Positions 18,084 to 26,932 of a stretch of DNA of 45,686 bases are shown here, in pieces. Within the stretch, counting starts at the first letter, position 1; each line of letters begins with the position of its first letter. The notes below the pieces were generated by a model. It saw nothing but the letters and a program-made list of their open reading frames with translations. It did not search any database and was not told the DNA's origin. The translations under genes were made by a program, and so were the position numbers. Source of the DNA: an uncultured Bacteroidales bacterium (GTDB lineage Bacteria > Bacteroidota > Bacteroidia > Bacteroidales > UBA932); contig ONOI01000024.1 in the NCBI GenBank assembly GCA_900319375.1, positions 1 to 45,686 of the forward strand, given 5' to 3'.

Positions 18084-18091
18084 TAAATTTG
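18084..18091 (+). promoter_or_regulatory. Putative -7 box for the POT transporter
   Basis: TAAATTTG matches the Bacteroidota -7 consensus and lies 32 bases before the ATG at 18124. It is the mirror copy of the box serving the lpxL operon, with 12 bases between them. No clear -33 TTTG is seen. Confidence 0.5.
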
Positions 18092-18123
18092 TGAACTCTG
18101 AAAATTCAGTAATACGTTATAAT

Positions 18124-19650
18124 ATGTTTAAAGGACAACCTAAAGGTCTGTTTGCCCTCGCTCTCGCCAATACTGGCGAACGCTTCGGCTACTACACTAT
18201 GATCGCCGTCTTTGCGCTGTTCCTTCGCGCAAACTTCGGCCTTGAGGCTGGAACCGCCGGCCTTATTTACAGCTCTTTCCTGATGCTGGTTTATTTCTTC
18301 CCCCTGATCGGAGGTATTCTTGCCGATAAATTCGGTTTCGGAAAGATGGTAACCGCTGGTATCTTCGTGATGTTTGCCGGTTATCTCCTCCTTTCCATTC
18401 CTCTTGGAGGCGGAACCGTCGCCCTCGTAGCTATGTTGGCGGCTCTTCTGCTGATTGGATTCGGAACAGGTCTGTTTAAAGGAAACCTGCAGGTAATGGT
18501 GGGTGATCTCTACAACGATCCCCTCTACGCCGCAAAGCGCGATTCCGGCTTCTCCCTCTTCTACATGGCTATCAACATCGGTGCTCTCTTTGCTCCGACC
18601 GCAGCTATCAAGATCCGCGAGTGGGCTATCACCCTCGGCTTCGACGGAAACGCTGCCTATCACTTCTCCTTTGCGGTAGCATGCGTCTCCCTGATCGTCT
18701 CAATCGCTATCTACTACGCTTTCCGCAGCTGGTTCAAGCATGTTGAGGGCGGAACCAAGAAGGGTGAGAAGGCTCAGGTAGTCGATACCCTTACCCCCGA
18801 GCAGACCAAGAAACGTATGGTCGCTCTGTTCCTGGTTTTCGCAGTCGTTATCTTCTTCTGGATGAGTTTCCACCAGAACGGTCTTACCCTCACTTACTTT
18901 GCAGATGAGTTTACTCAGCGCAGTGCCGAAGGCCTCGCTTCGATGCCCTTCAACGTATGGAACCTCGTCGCTGTTATAGCCATCGTCTATATGCTCTTTA
19001 CTATTTTTGATAAGGAGACCTCGAAGAGGGGTAAGTGGATCGGTGTCGCAGTCATCCTTCTTGCCTGCGCATTCCTCTGCTGGCAGTACAGCCGTCTGAG
19101 CGGCTCTATCGCTATCAGCGCTCCAATCTTCCAGCACTTCAACCCGTTCTATGTCGTAGCTCTGACCCCTGTGTCGATGGCTATCTTCGGCGCCCTCGCA
19201 AAGAAAGGCAAGGAGCCTTCCGCTCCACGCAAGATCGCTTACGGTATGCTCGTAGCTGCCGTCGCTTTCGGCCTCATGGTCTTCGCCTCGATCGGCCTCA
19301 ATACTCCTGATGTTCAGGCCGCCGCCCGCGAAGCAGGCATGCCCGAGACTCTCGTTTCTCCGTACTGGCTTATCACCGTATACCTTATCCTTACTTTCGG
19401 CGAGCTCCTTCTCAGCCCGATGGGTATTTCCTTCGTCTCGAAGGTTGCTCCTCCTAAGTACAAGGGTATGATGATGGGTATGTGGTTCGTCGCAACCGCC
19501 CTCGGAAACTTCCTTGTCCAGGTCGGCGGACACCTCTGGGGATCGATTCCTCTCTGGGTTGTCTGGAGCGTCTTCCTCGGCGTCTGCGTCATCTCCGCGA
19601 TCTTCATGTTCGCCATGATGAAGAAGCTCGAGGCCGCCACCTCCGAGTAG
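18124..19650 (+). CDS. POT family proton-coupled peptide transporter
   Basis: A 508-residue major facilitator of the POT/PTR2 family with about 12-14 membrane segments. The proton-coupling signature appears as TGERFGYY near residue 18, together with GGILADKFG and FYMAINIGALFAP. It imports di- and tripeptides with protons across the inner membrane. I chose the ATG at 18124 (MFKGQPKG), the family-typical start; a GTG at 18091 would lie within the promoter box. It is monocistronic, divergent from lpxL, and followed by a terminator at 19760. PepD in the divergent operon could use its cargo. Confidence 0.93.
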   Translation: MFKGQPKGLFALALANTGERFGYYTMIAVFALFLRANFGLEAGTAGLIYSSFLMLVYFFPLIGGILADKFGFGKMVTAGIFVMFAGYLLLSIPLGGGTVALVAMLAALLLIGFGTGLFKGNLQVMVGDLYNDPLYAAKRDSGFSLFYMAINIGALFAPTAAIKIREWAITLGFDGNAAYHFSFAVACVSLIVSIAIYYAFRSWFKHVEGGTKKGEKAQVVDTLTPEQTKKRMVALFLVFAVVIFFWMSFHQNGLTLTYFADEFTQRSAEGLASMPFNVWNLVAVIAIVYMLFTIFDKETSKRGKWIGVAVILLACAFLCWQYSRLSGSIAISAPIFQHFNPFYVVALTPVSMAIFGALAKKGKEPSAPRKIAYGMLVAAVAFGLMVFASIGLNTPDVQAAAREAGMPETLVSPYWLITVYLILTFGELLLSPMGISFVSKVAPPKYKGMMMGMWFVATALGNFLVQVGGHLWGSIPLWVVWSVFLGVCVISAIFMFAMMKKLEAATSE

Positions 19651-19759
19651 CCCTCCTTTGGCGGCGCGGCCCCTTAATCTCAATCCTCGAGCCGCTCCCT
19701 ATCACAACATATCGGCGTGGAAATAACCTATTTCCTCGCCTCTTTTGAAGAAACTTTAT

Positions 19760-19799
19760 ACTACTCTGCGGAAATTCCCGCAGAGTAGTTCTATTTTTT
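19760..19799 (+). terminator. Intrinsic terminator after the POT transporter
   Basis: A perfect 12-bp stem (19760-19771 with 19778-19789) with a six-base loop, followed by a T-rich tail at 19790-19799. It lies 110 bases after the transporter stop. Confidence 0.85.
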
Positions 19800-20042
19800 C
19801 CTTCCGCGGACGTCTCCTGCCCTTATTCGCGGAAGGTCCCCGCTGTTTTTGCACAAGGTGGAATTCTAACACGCGGACCTTGCGCGCAAAACCCCATCAC
19901 ATGCCTTCTAGCGCACAAGGTGTCGCCCCTTTTCTTCCACCCTGGTGTGGCAGAAGCCCAAATCGCACACCACCCCCCTGCGGACGGGAACTCCGGCTCT
20001 TCGCGCTTCCACTCCCGCCCCGGCGCAGCCCAGGTAGGTCCT

Positions 20043-20071
20043 CGGCGCCAAAAACACGGAATTTGGCGCCG
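20043..20071 (-). terminator. Hairpin at the 3' end of the PUL operon
   Basis: A perfect 10-bp stem (20043-20052 with 20062-20071, arm cggcgccaaa) with a nine-base loop starts 14 bases after the GH2 stop. There is no T run after it on the minus strand, so it may act as a 3' end stabiliser or a factor-dependent stop rather than a classical terminator. Confidence 0.5.
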
Positions 20072-20085
20072 GAAACAAGAAGTAA

Positions 20086-22143
20086 CTAGAAATACAGCGA
20101 AGCGGAGCCGACAGTCAGAGTGACAGGGCCGGATGATCCCTCAATCGAGCGGATGATGACCTGTGCACGCCCTACGAAGGGGTAGATGGTCAGCGTCTGC
20201 GGGCCGCGGGCGGAACTGCCGTCTGCGCGACCGGGAGCGGGGCGCTCGACGTGTTGGAACTGCGGATCGCCGTTGCCCCAGCCGAGAAGCTCGGCACCCT
20301 CAACGCTTACCTCGAGGGATGCCGCCTCTGAGAAGACATCGACAACTATAACATCCTGTCCGTCGCGCTGCAATTCTGGTTTATGCCCCTGTAAAACGAT
20401 TGATTTATTCCCGGAAACCACAGGTCGAGGCACAAATGGTCGACGCGAAAAATGCCGTAACCTGTAGTTCGGGTCCTCTGACTGGCGCGCAGCCTTCAGT
20501 TCGCGCTTTGTCTCGCCGGACCAAAGCCCGCGTAGCTCCCACATTTCCTCCTTCGGATAACCGCAGTAGTCCAGAAGGCCAAAGAGCGATCCAGTGTTGG
20601 GCCAAACCTTAGGGTTGGGCTCGCCGCGATAGTCGAAGCCGGTCCAGAAGAAAAGTCCTGCCGTCCATGGCCTTTCGACATAGAACTGGTATCCGGTCGC
20701 GACGTAGTCGATATCGAATTCGCCGCGGGCTCCGCGAACACCGCCGCCGGTAGTTTCCTCGGTTCCGATAGCGGAGCGGGAGGGGTGGGCGGCATGGTCT
20801 TGATCGACTCGGTTCTGGCGGATGTAGTTGTAGCCCGGGACGTCGACCTCGTCGTCGATCAGATACTCGCCGCCCGAATTTCCGTAGGTCGTCGGACGCG
20901 AGGGATCGAGCTCATGGGCATATTCGACGGCCCTGCGCGTAACGGCAGTCCCATCGCCCTGGACGCCCCATTCCTCATTGCCCATGCCCCACGCGATAAC
21001 GCAGGGATGGTTGCGGTCGCGCTCGATCATATTCCGAAGAAGCTCGAGCGCCTCGGGATAAGCCCCGTACTGCCGGACTTCTTCGAGAACCAGAACGCCC
21101 ATCTCGTCGCAAACGCGTAGCATCGACGGGGACGCCGGATTGTGGGCCGTACGAATCGCATTGAAGCCGAATTCCTTAAGGCGGGCGATTCTCCAGCGCC
21201 ACAGTTCATCGGGCACTCCAACTCCGACTCCGGCCGCATCAAGGTGGACATTCGCCCCCTTCAGGAACACTTTCGAGCCGTTGAGAAGAAAGCCCTGCTC
21301 GGGGTCAAAGCTCGCCGTACGCACGCCGTATTTCTCTGAGACAGAGTCGCTTAGCTCGCCATTATAGTAGATGTCTACCTGAACCGTATACAGGTACGGA
21401 TCTTCCAGGCTCCACGGCCGGGTAAGGCGAGCGACCTCACGTCCGGTCGCATCGAACCAGCGGACGCGGGAGCTGATCGAACCACGGTCGATGCCGGGCA
21501 TGCAGACATAATCGCATCCTACCTCGGTCCCGTTGATTCGCAGGGAATGCGGCCTTATGGCCACAGGCCCATCGCTTACTCGAAGCCAGACGTTGCGGTA
21601 GATTCCGGCGCCCTCATAGTACCACCCTTCCTCGAGCGATGCGTCTACCCGGACGGCAATTACATTGCGCTCGCCGTATCTCAGATAGTCCGAAAGGTCG
21701 TACCAGCGCGAAGCGTAGCCGCTGCGCTCATGGCCGATGTAAACTCCATTGATGTAGATCTCGCTCGAGCGGAAGATGCCCTCGAACTCGACCGTCACTA
21801 CCTTGCCCTTGTCGGAGGCCGGGACCTCGAACTCCTTCCGGTACCAGCCTACGGAGTTCTGCGGGTATTTCCAGCCTATACACTTATACCCATGGCTATG
21901 CGAGGCCTCGCTGCTGTAGGGCAGATCTACCACCCAGTCGTGGGGGAGATTGACAGTAGTCCAGCTCGAATCCTGCACGAATTCCAGACTGGTCGCATCA
22001 ACGCCGCTCCAGGAGCGGTATTTTGCCATATGGGTGAAATACTGTGTTCCATGGGCGAAATCCTCAGACATAGATGCGGCATCTCCCAGATGGAAACTCC
22101 AGCCATTATTGAACAGAAAGAGCGAGAGCAGGGCAGCGAGCAT
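20086..22143 (-). CDS. GH2 glycoside hydrolase, beta-galactosidase type
   Basis: A 685-residue GH2 enzyme: N-terminal jelly-roll with VGWYRKEF and SSEIYINGVYIG, a short Ig-like domain, a TIM barrel with FNAIRTAHNPASP and the acid/base in WGMGNEEWG, a probable nucleophile Glu in IGTEETT, then FWTGFDYRGEP, followed by C-terminal beta domains. TGFDYRGEP is typical of beta-galactosidases rather than beta-mannosidases. The start gives a short hydrophobic segment (MLAALLSLFLF) that could be a signal peptide without the usual basic residues; placement in the periplasm is inferred. It is the last gene of the PUL, two bases after GH94. It probably removes beta-linked galactose from side chains, but other beta-glycosides are possible. 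Confidence 0.82.
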   Translation of the reverse strand: MLAALLSLFLFNNGWSFHLGDAASMSEDFAHGTQYFTHMAKYRSWSGVDATSLEFVQDSSWTTVNLPHDWVVDLPYSSEASHSHGYKCIGWKYPQNSVGWYRKEFEVPASDKGKVVTVEFEGIFRSSEIYINGVYIGHERSGYASRWYDLSDYLRYGERNVIAVRVDASLEEGWYYEGAGIYRNVWLRVSDGPVAIRPHSLRINGTEVGCDYVCMPGIDRGSISSRVRWFDATGREVARLTRPWSLEDPYLYTVQVDIYYNGELSDSVSEKYGVRTASFDPEQGFLLNGSKVFLKGANVHLDAAGVGVGVPDELWRWRIARLKEFGFNAIRTAHNPASPSMLRVCDEMGVLVLEEVRQYGAYPEALELLRNMIERDRNHPCVIAWGMGNEEWGVQGDGTAVTRRAVEYAHELDPSRPTTYGNSGGEYLIDDEVDVPGYNYIRQNRVDQDHAAHPSRSAIGTEETTGGGVRGARGEFDIDYVATGYQFYVERPWTAGLFFWTGFDYRGEPNPKVWPNTGSLFGLLDYCGYPKEEMWELRGLWSGETKRELKAARQSEDPNYRLRHFSRRPFVPRPVVSGNKSIVLQGHKPELQRDGQDVIVVDVFSEAASLEVSVEGAELLGWGNGDPQFQHVERPAPGRADGSSARGPQTLTIYPFVGRAQVIIRSIEGSSGPVTLTVGSASLYF

Positions 22144-22145
22144 AA

Positions 22146-24548
22146 TTATACTTCTATAGTGACAGAGTGTTTGCCTGGCTCATAGGGGATGAACTCCGAT
22201 GAGCCTTTGCCTGTATTCAAAATAGTAATGTCGTATACGGCCTCGCGCCAGACCTTTCTAACCTTCACCTTCTTGATAGAGGCGGGCAGGCAGGGCTTTA
22301 CGAGCAGGCCGTCGTATTCGGGCTTTATACCGAGGATCCACTGCGTAGCGGTGTACCAGTTCCAGGCCGCGGTACCGGTCAGCCAGCTGTTCTTACCCTC
22401 GCCGGGCAGCGCGGCGTCCTTGCCGGCAACCATCTGGCAGTAGACATAAGGCTCGACCTTGCGGCGCTCCTGGTCCACGACGAAGGCGGGGCAGATCTTG
22501 CGGTAGTGGTCCCAGGCGTCCTCCGCCCGGCCGGCTACTACCTCGCCGATTATGACCCACGGGTTGTTGTGGCAGAAGATGCCGGCGTTCTCCTTGTAGC
22601 CGGCCGGGTAGGTAGATATCTCTCCGTATTCGATGTAATAGCGGGTAAAGGCAGGGTTGTTCAGTACGAGGCCATACTCGCAGTCGAGCATCTCCTTCGC
22701 GCTGTCAAGCGCCTTGTTACACATATCCTTTTCGGCGCCGATTCCTGCCATCGTACACCATCCCTGGCTCTCGATGAAGATTTTGCCTTCTTCGTTTTCA
22801 TCGCTTCCGACCTTATTGCCGTAGAAATCGTAGGCGCGAAGGAACCAGCGTCCGTCCCAGCCGTACTTTTCTACGGCCGCGACCATCGCCTGGACCTGCT
22901 CGAGAACCTGGCCGGCAGGCCGGCCTATCCTCTCGAGCAGTTCGGCGTACTGGCGGCCGCAGAACACGAACTGTCCTGCGATCATCAGCGACTCTGCCTT
23001 GCTGCCTTCGGAATTGTTCTCGGTAGTCTGGAAAGACTCGTTGGGGTCGCTTGAGAAGCAGTTGAGGTTGAGGCAGTCGTTCCAGTCGGCCCGGCCGATA
23101 AGCGGAAGGCCGTGGGGACCGAGATTGTCTGCGACGTGGTTAAACGATATCCTGAGGTGTTCCAGCAGGGTTTTTTCGCTGCCGGGCTCATTGTCGAAGG
23201 GAACCATCTCATCGAGAATGGAGAAATCGCCGGTTTCCTTTATGTAGGCAACAGTACCGAAGATGAGCCAGAGCGGATCGTCGCCGAAGCCGCCGCCGAT
23301 ATCGTTGTTGCCGCGCTTCGTAAGGGGCTGATACTGGTGGTAGCAGCCTCCGTCCGGGAACTGGGTAGCGGCGATGTCGAGTATCCTCTCGCGGGCGCGG
23401 GCCGGAATCTGGTGGACAAAGCCTACCAGGTCCTGGTTCGAGTCGCGGAAGCCCATTCCGCGGCCGATTCCGCTCTCGAAGAACGAAGCCGAGCGCGAGA
23501 AGCAGAAGGTAATCATACACTGGTACTGATTCCAGATGTTGACCATCCTGTCCAGCTCAGGGCTGTCGGACTCGATGCTGAAGCGTCCGAGGATGTCGTC
23601 CCAGTAGCGGCCCAGCTCGGCGAAAGCCTTTTCGATCTTGGCGGGGGAGTCGAACTGAGAGATAAGAGCGTGGGCGCGCTTCTTATTGATAGTAGGGCTC
23701 CAGACAGTTCTGGGAGCATCGAGATCGAATTTTTCGTTTTCGGGATTCTCGATGTAGCCTATCATGAAACTGCGGGTCACGCTTTCTCCGGGCTGGAGAG
23801 TGATCTCCAGCTCGAATGCGGCGATAGGACTCCAACCATGGGCGATGGACTTGCGGCATTTGCCTTCCACGACGGCCTGCGGAGCCTCGAGCCCATTGTA
23901 GAGCCCGACGAAACTCTCGCGGTCGGTGTCGTACGACGCTTTCTTGTCGGAGCAATAGTAGAACGCATAGTGATTTCGGCGCTCCTTATATTCTGTTTTG
24001 TGGTATAGTACTCCGGGTTCGACTTCGACTTCTCCTGTAGAGAGGTTTCTCTGGAAGTTCTCGCCGTCGGTAAGGCCGTTCCAAAGACACCACTCCGTGT
24101 AGGCGTACAGCTTGAAAGTACGTTTGACGGCGCTCTTATTTGTCAGCGTCAGGTGTTGAATCTCGCAGTTGCTGCCTACGGGGACGAAGAAAAGTTCGTC
24201 TGCGCGGATTCCGTCTTTTTCGCCTGTGATTCGGGTGTAGCCCATTCCGTGGCGACACTCATAGAAGTCGAGCGCCGTCTTGCAGGGCTTCCAACCGGGA
24301 CTCCAGACGCTCTCGCCATCCTTTACGTAGAAGTAGCGCCCGACGCTGTCCATCGGGACATCGTTGTAGCGGTAACGCGTGATTCGGCGGAACTTAGCGT
24401 CGCGATAGAAGCAGTAGCCTCCCGCGGTGTTTGAAATCAGCGAAAAGAATCCTTCAGTCCCCAGATAATTAATCCAGGGCCATGGAGTAGCGGGAGAGGT
24501 AATCACATACTCCCTGGCTTTGTTATCGAAATGACCGTATTGTTTCAT
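22146..24548 (-). CDS. GH94 phosphorylase, cellobiose phosphorylase type
   Basis: An 800-residue cytosolic enzyme with no signal peptide. It has the N-terminal beta-sandwich ([18 protein letters not shown]), a linker, and an (alpha/alpha)6 barrel with [32 protein letters not shown] and the catalytic Asp in [10 protein letters not shown] (Asp488). Length and motifs fit cellobiose phosphorylase, which turns cellobiose and phosphate into glucose-1-phosphate and glucose; longer cellodextrin phosphorylases differ. The start at 24548 overlaps the GH5 stop by ATGA; the open frame continues to 24776 but there it shadows GH5. In this PUL it would handle glucose-glucose pairs from glucomannan, and perhaps glucosyl-mannose. 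Confidence 0.9.
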   Translation of the reverse strand: MKQYGHFDNKAREYVITSPATPWPWINYLGTEGFFSLISNTAGGYCFYRDAKFRRITRYRYNDVPMDSVGRYFYVKDGESVWSPGWKPCKTALDFYECRHGMGYTRITGEKDGIRADELFFVPVGSNCEIQHLTLTNKSAVKRTFKLYAYTEWCLWNGLTDGENFQRNLSTGEVEVEPGVLYHKTEYKERRNHYAFYYCSDKKASYDTDRESFVGLYNGLEAPQAVVEGKCRKSIAHGWSPIAAFELEITLQPGESVTRSFMIGYIENPENEKFDLDAPRTVWSPTINKKRAHALISQFDSPAKIEKAFAELGRYWDDILGRFSIESDSPELDRMVNIWNQYQCMITFCFSRSASFFESGIGRGMGFRDSNQDLVGFVHQIPARARERILDIAATQFPDGGCYHQYQPLTKRGNNDIGGGFGDDPLWLIFGTVAYIKETGDFSILDEMVPFDNEPGSEKTLLEHLRISFNHVADNLGPHGLPLIGRADWNDCLNLNCFSSDPNESFQTTENNSEGSKAESLMIAGQFVFCGRQYAELLERIGRPAGQVLEQVQAMVAAVEKYGWDGRWFLRAYDFYGNKVGSDENEEGKIFIESQGWCTMAGIGAEKDMCNKALDSAKEMLDCEYGLVLNNPAFTRYYIEYGEISTYPAGYKENAGIFCHNNPWVIIGEVVAGRAEDAWDHYRKICPAFVVDQERRKVEPYVYCQMVAGKDAALPGEGKNSWLTGTAAWNWYTATQWILGIKPEYDGLLVKPCLPASIKKVKVRKVWREAVYDITILNTGKGSSEFIPYEPGKHSVTIEV

Positions 24549-25576
24549 TTTGTCTCTAATATCCAATCTTTTACGATCTTGCCCCAGGGCTTGATCACTT
24601 CTTCGCTCCAAGGGCCTTCTGAAGAAGCTGCCTTGGTAAACATCGAGCAGGTCTCGACCTTGTCGGAGATGCTCCAGGCCATCATGGTGATACCATTTTC
24701 GGTAGCCCAGTCGCTGTATCTCTTCCACTCCTCGAGGTCCATGGGGCCATCGCCCGTAGCCTCGCATGCGGCGCATTCGCTTACAAAAATCGGGATGCCG
24801 GCTGCCAGAGCGGCGTCGCAGGCCTCGCGAAGATTCTTATGTGTCGCAGCATAGAAGTGCATCGTATACATGATGTTGGCGTATCCCTCGATGGGCGAGG
24901 CGGCGGGAAGATCTACTCTCTGATCCCAGCTGGGGCAGCCCATCAGGATAAGGGGCTCGGAGGGGTCGATGTCGGTAATAACCTTAATCAGCTCGCAGGC
25001 GTAGCGCTTGAGTTCCTGCCAATAGGCCATCATCGCCTCGGGATTGCCTAGATCCTCGTAGGGGTTGGCGCGCCACTCTTCAAAAGAAAAGCATACGGGC
25101 TCGTTGAAAAGCTCGTATATGATGTTGGGAACACCTTTGTAACGGGTCGCAACAGCAGTAAAGAACTCCTTGGCGGCATCCAGATGAAGAGTATGGGAAT
25201 GCCAGTCGACTATTACGTAGCAGCCGTTTTCAATGGCGCCGTCGATTAAGGCATAAAGCTTCTCAAGAGCAAATTCGGGTTCGCCCATATAGCCGCTGGG
25301 GATTCCGGGGTTATCTGCAAGGGCATGGTCGTCCGAACCGATCGCGGCACGGAAGATTCGGCAGCCAGTGTCTTCGTGGAGCTGCCTTACGGCAGCCTTA
25401 TTGTAGAAGCGTGGCCATATGTTGTGCCAGCCGAAGCTGATGCCGCGAAAGGCAACGGGCTTCCCGTCTGCGGTAAGTTGGGTTCCGACTACCTTAAGCG
25501 GAGCGACTTCCGTCTTTTTCGGACAGCATCCGACAAGAACAAGGGCCATGACAGCGGCGAAAAATATTTTTTTCAT
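24545..25576 (-). CDS. GH5 subfamily 2-type endo-glycanase lipoprotein
   Basis: A 343-residue lipoprotein with LVLVGC lipobox (Cys17) and a single TIM-barrel domain. [21 protein letters not shown], the acid/base in IIYELFNEP (Glu159) and the nucleophile in [15 protein letters not shown] (Glu267) match GH5_2 cellulases. It probably cleaves beta-1,4-glucosyl bonds in cello- or glucomanno-oligosaccharides, in the periplasm or at the surface. Its place next to GH94 suggests it feeds that enzyme with cellobiose. It sits ten bases after the symporter gene and is coupled to GH94 by ATGA. Confidence 0.88.
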   Translation of the reverse strand: MKKIFFAAVMALVLVGCCPKKTEVAPLKVVGTQLTADGKPVAFRGISFGWHNIWPRFYNKAAVRQLHEDTGCRIFRAAIGSDDHALADNPGIPSGYMGEPEFALEKLYALIDGAIENGCYVIVDWHSHTLHLDAAKEFFTAVATRYKGVPNIIYELFNEPVCFSFEEWRANPYEDLGNPEAMMAYWQELKRYACELIKVITDIDPSEPLILMGCPSWDQRVDLPAASPIEGYANIMYTMHFYAATHKNLREACDAALAAGIPIFVSECAACEATGDGPMDLEEWKRYSDWATENGITMMAWSISDKVETCSMFTKAASSEGPWSEEVIKPWGKIVKDWILETK

Positions 25577-25586
25577 ACCGAAAAAT

Positions 25587-26930
25587 TTACTTTTTGATCG
25601 GGTACAGACGGAGGAGGAGCAATATCAAAAGGGCGATAGCTGCGGGGAATAGCGAGAACAGCGACCAGATCATAGTCTGTACGGAAGTCATATTGGTGAT
25701 AGTGACTACCGTCTCGCCTGTGATGGGATCTGTGTTGGAGATGAAACCTGCAAGTCCGAGAAGCATGGCTACAAGAGCTCCGGAGATAGCAGATCCGAAC
25801 TTCTGAGCCATAGTACCGGAGGAGAAGATAAGACCTGTTGAAGAAGTCCCGTTCTTCTCGGTAGCATAATCAGCTACGTCGGCATACATCGACCACAGAA
25901 GCGGGGAATAGAAGCCGATACCGATAGAAGTGATAATTACATTTGCCACCATCACCCAGATCCAGGACGCCTTCATAGGAATGAAGAAGAACAGGATGGA
26001 TGAAACGGCGCATATAATGGCTGCCCAGGCGAAGGCCTTCTTCTTAGAGCCGACTTTCTTGGTGAACCAGGGGCTGAGGCCTCCGAATACCATGCAGGTA
26101 GCTTCTCCGAACATCATAAACACCGTGTAGTTGATAACAAGGCCCATCACGGTAACATCTCCGTGGAGGCAGTACTCCATCAGGTAGGCGGCTACAGCGT
26201 AGCGGAAGCCGTTGAAGAAGTTGGTGCAGATACCTATAAGGGTGAGGTAGATCCACGGTTTGTTGCGGAACAGATCAGCAAAAGGCTTGAAGGAGAACTT
26301 CTCCGCGCGGATTGGCTTCAGACGCTCCTTGGTCAGAAGGCCGCAGGCGAGGGTTCCCAGGGCTGCAACCGCTCCAAGGATAACGCCCAAAACCGCATAC
26401 TGATGCTGAGGAGTACCTCCGACAAGGCGCTGCAGGTATGGGAAGGAGAAAAGCATCACGAAGCCCATTGCGTAAGCGCCCACCATACGGAAAGACGAGA
26501 ACTGGTTCTTCTCGTTGTCGTCGTCGGTCATAACACCGAGGAGTGAACCGTAAGGAACGTTCACGGCGGTGTAGACTACCATCATCAGCAGATACAGAGT
26601 ATAAGCGTAGACGCGCTTGCCGGCGAGTCCAAGGTCCGGAGTATAGAGCAGCAGGGCGAATACCAGACCCAGCGGAATGGCTCCGAAGATGAGCCAGGGG
26701 CGATAGGTGCCCCAGCGGGACTGGGTACGGTCCGCGATAGCCCCCATCAGCGGGTCGGTCACCACGTCGAACAGGCGGGCTACCAGCATAAGGGCGGCGG
26801 CGTCTGCTACCGTAAGGCCGAAGACGTTGGTAAAGAAGAAGGGGAACGCGATGGACATCACCTTCCAGGTAATACCGCCGGCGGCGGCATCGCCCAGGGC
26901 GTAGCCTATTTTCTCGGAGAGTTTAGCCAT
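25587..26930 (-). CDS. GPH-family sugar:cation symporter (MFS)
   Basis: A 447-residue inner-membrane transporter with 12 predicted segments. The MAKLSEKIGYALGDAA opening, ARLFDVVTDPLMGAIADRT and the VPYGSLLGVMTDD segment are those of the glycoside-pentoside-hexuronide symporter family. In mannan loci of other Bacteroidota, such a transporter lies next to GH26, GH130 and cellobiose 2-epimerase genes and carries mannobiose or related disaccharides into the cytosol. That role fits here, since GH130 lies immediately upstream (two-base gap). Whether it also carries cellobiose for GH94 is an open question. Confidence 0.9.
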   Translation of the reverse strand: MAKLSEKIGYALGDAAAGGITWKVMSIAFPFFFTNVFGLTVADAAALMLVARLFDVVTDPLMGAIADRTQSRWGTYRPWLIFGAIPLGLVFALLLYTPDLGLAGKRVYAYTLYLLMMVVYTAVNVPYGSLLGVMTDDDNEKNQFSSFRMVGAYAMGFVMLFSFPYLQRLVGGTPQHQYAVLGVILGAVAALGTLACGLLTKERLKPIRAEKFSFKPFADLFRNKPWIYLTLIGICTNFFNGFRYAVAAYLMEYCLHGDVTVMGLVINYTVFMMFGEATCMVFGGLSPWFTKKVGSKKKAFAWAAIICAVSSILFFFIPMKASWIWVMVANVIITSIGIGFYSPLLWSMYADVADYATEKNGTSSTGLIFSSGTMAQKFGSAISGALVAMLLGLAGFISNTDPITGETVVTITNMTSVQTMIWSLFSLFPAAIALLILLLLRLYPIKK

Positions 26931-26932
26931 AT

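Larger units (their letters stand above)
19651..20085. other. 435-base intergenic stretch rich in inverted repeats
   Basis: Between the convergent POT and GH2 genes. It holds the POT terminator, then GC-rich DNA with several inverted repeats: 19800-19808 with 19828-19836 (nine bp, perfect), 19833-19839 with 19875-19881 (seven bp), 19878-19887 with 19911-19920 (nine of ten), and 20043-20052 with 20062-20071 (ten bp). The ten-mer gcacaaggtg occurs twice (19851, 19913). A 114-codon plus-strand frame here runs through the terminator and looks random. No promoter box or recognised RNA family was seen. Confidence 0.6.

Noticed and set aside
19745-20089. A 114-codon plus-strand open frame in the POT-GH2 gap
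   Set aside because: It runs through the POT terminator hairpin, has a Pro/Arg-rich random composition and no family resemblance.
24549-24776. Extended N-terminus of the GH94 protein
   Set aside because: The extra 76 codons overlap the GH5 coding end, are Arg-rich and out of family; the ATG at 24548 gives the expected length and an ATGA overlap.
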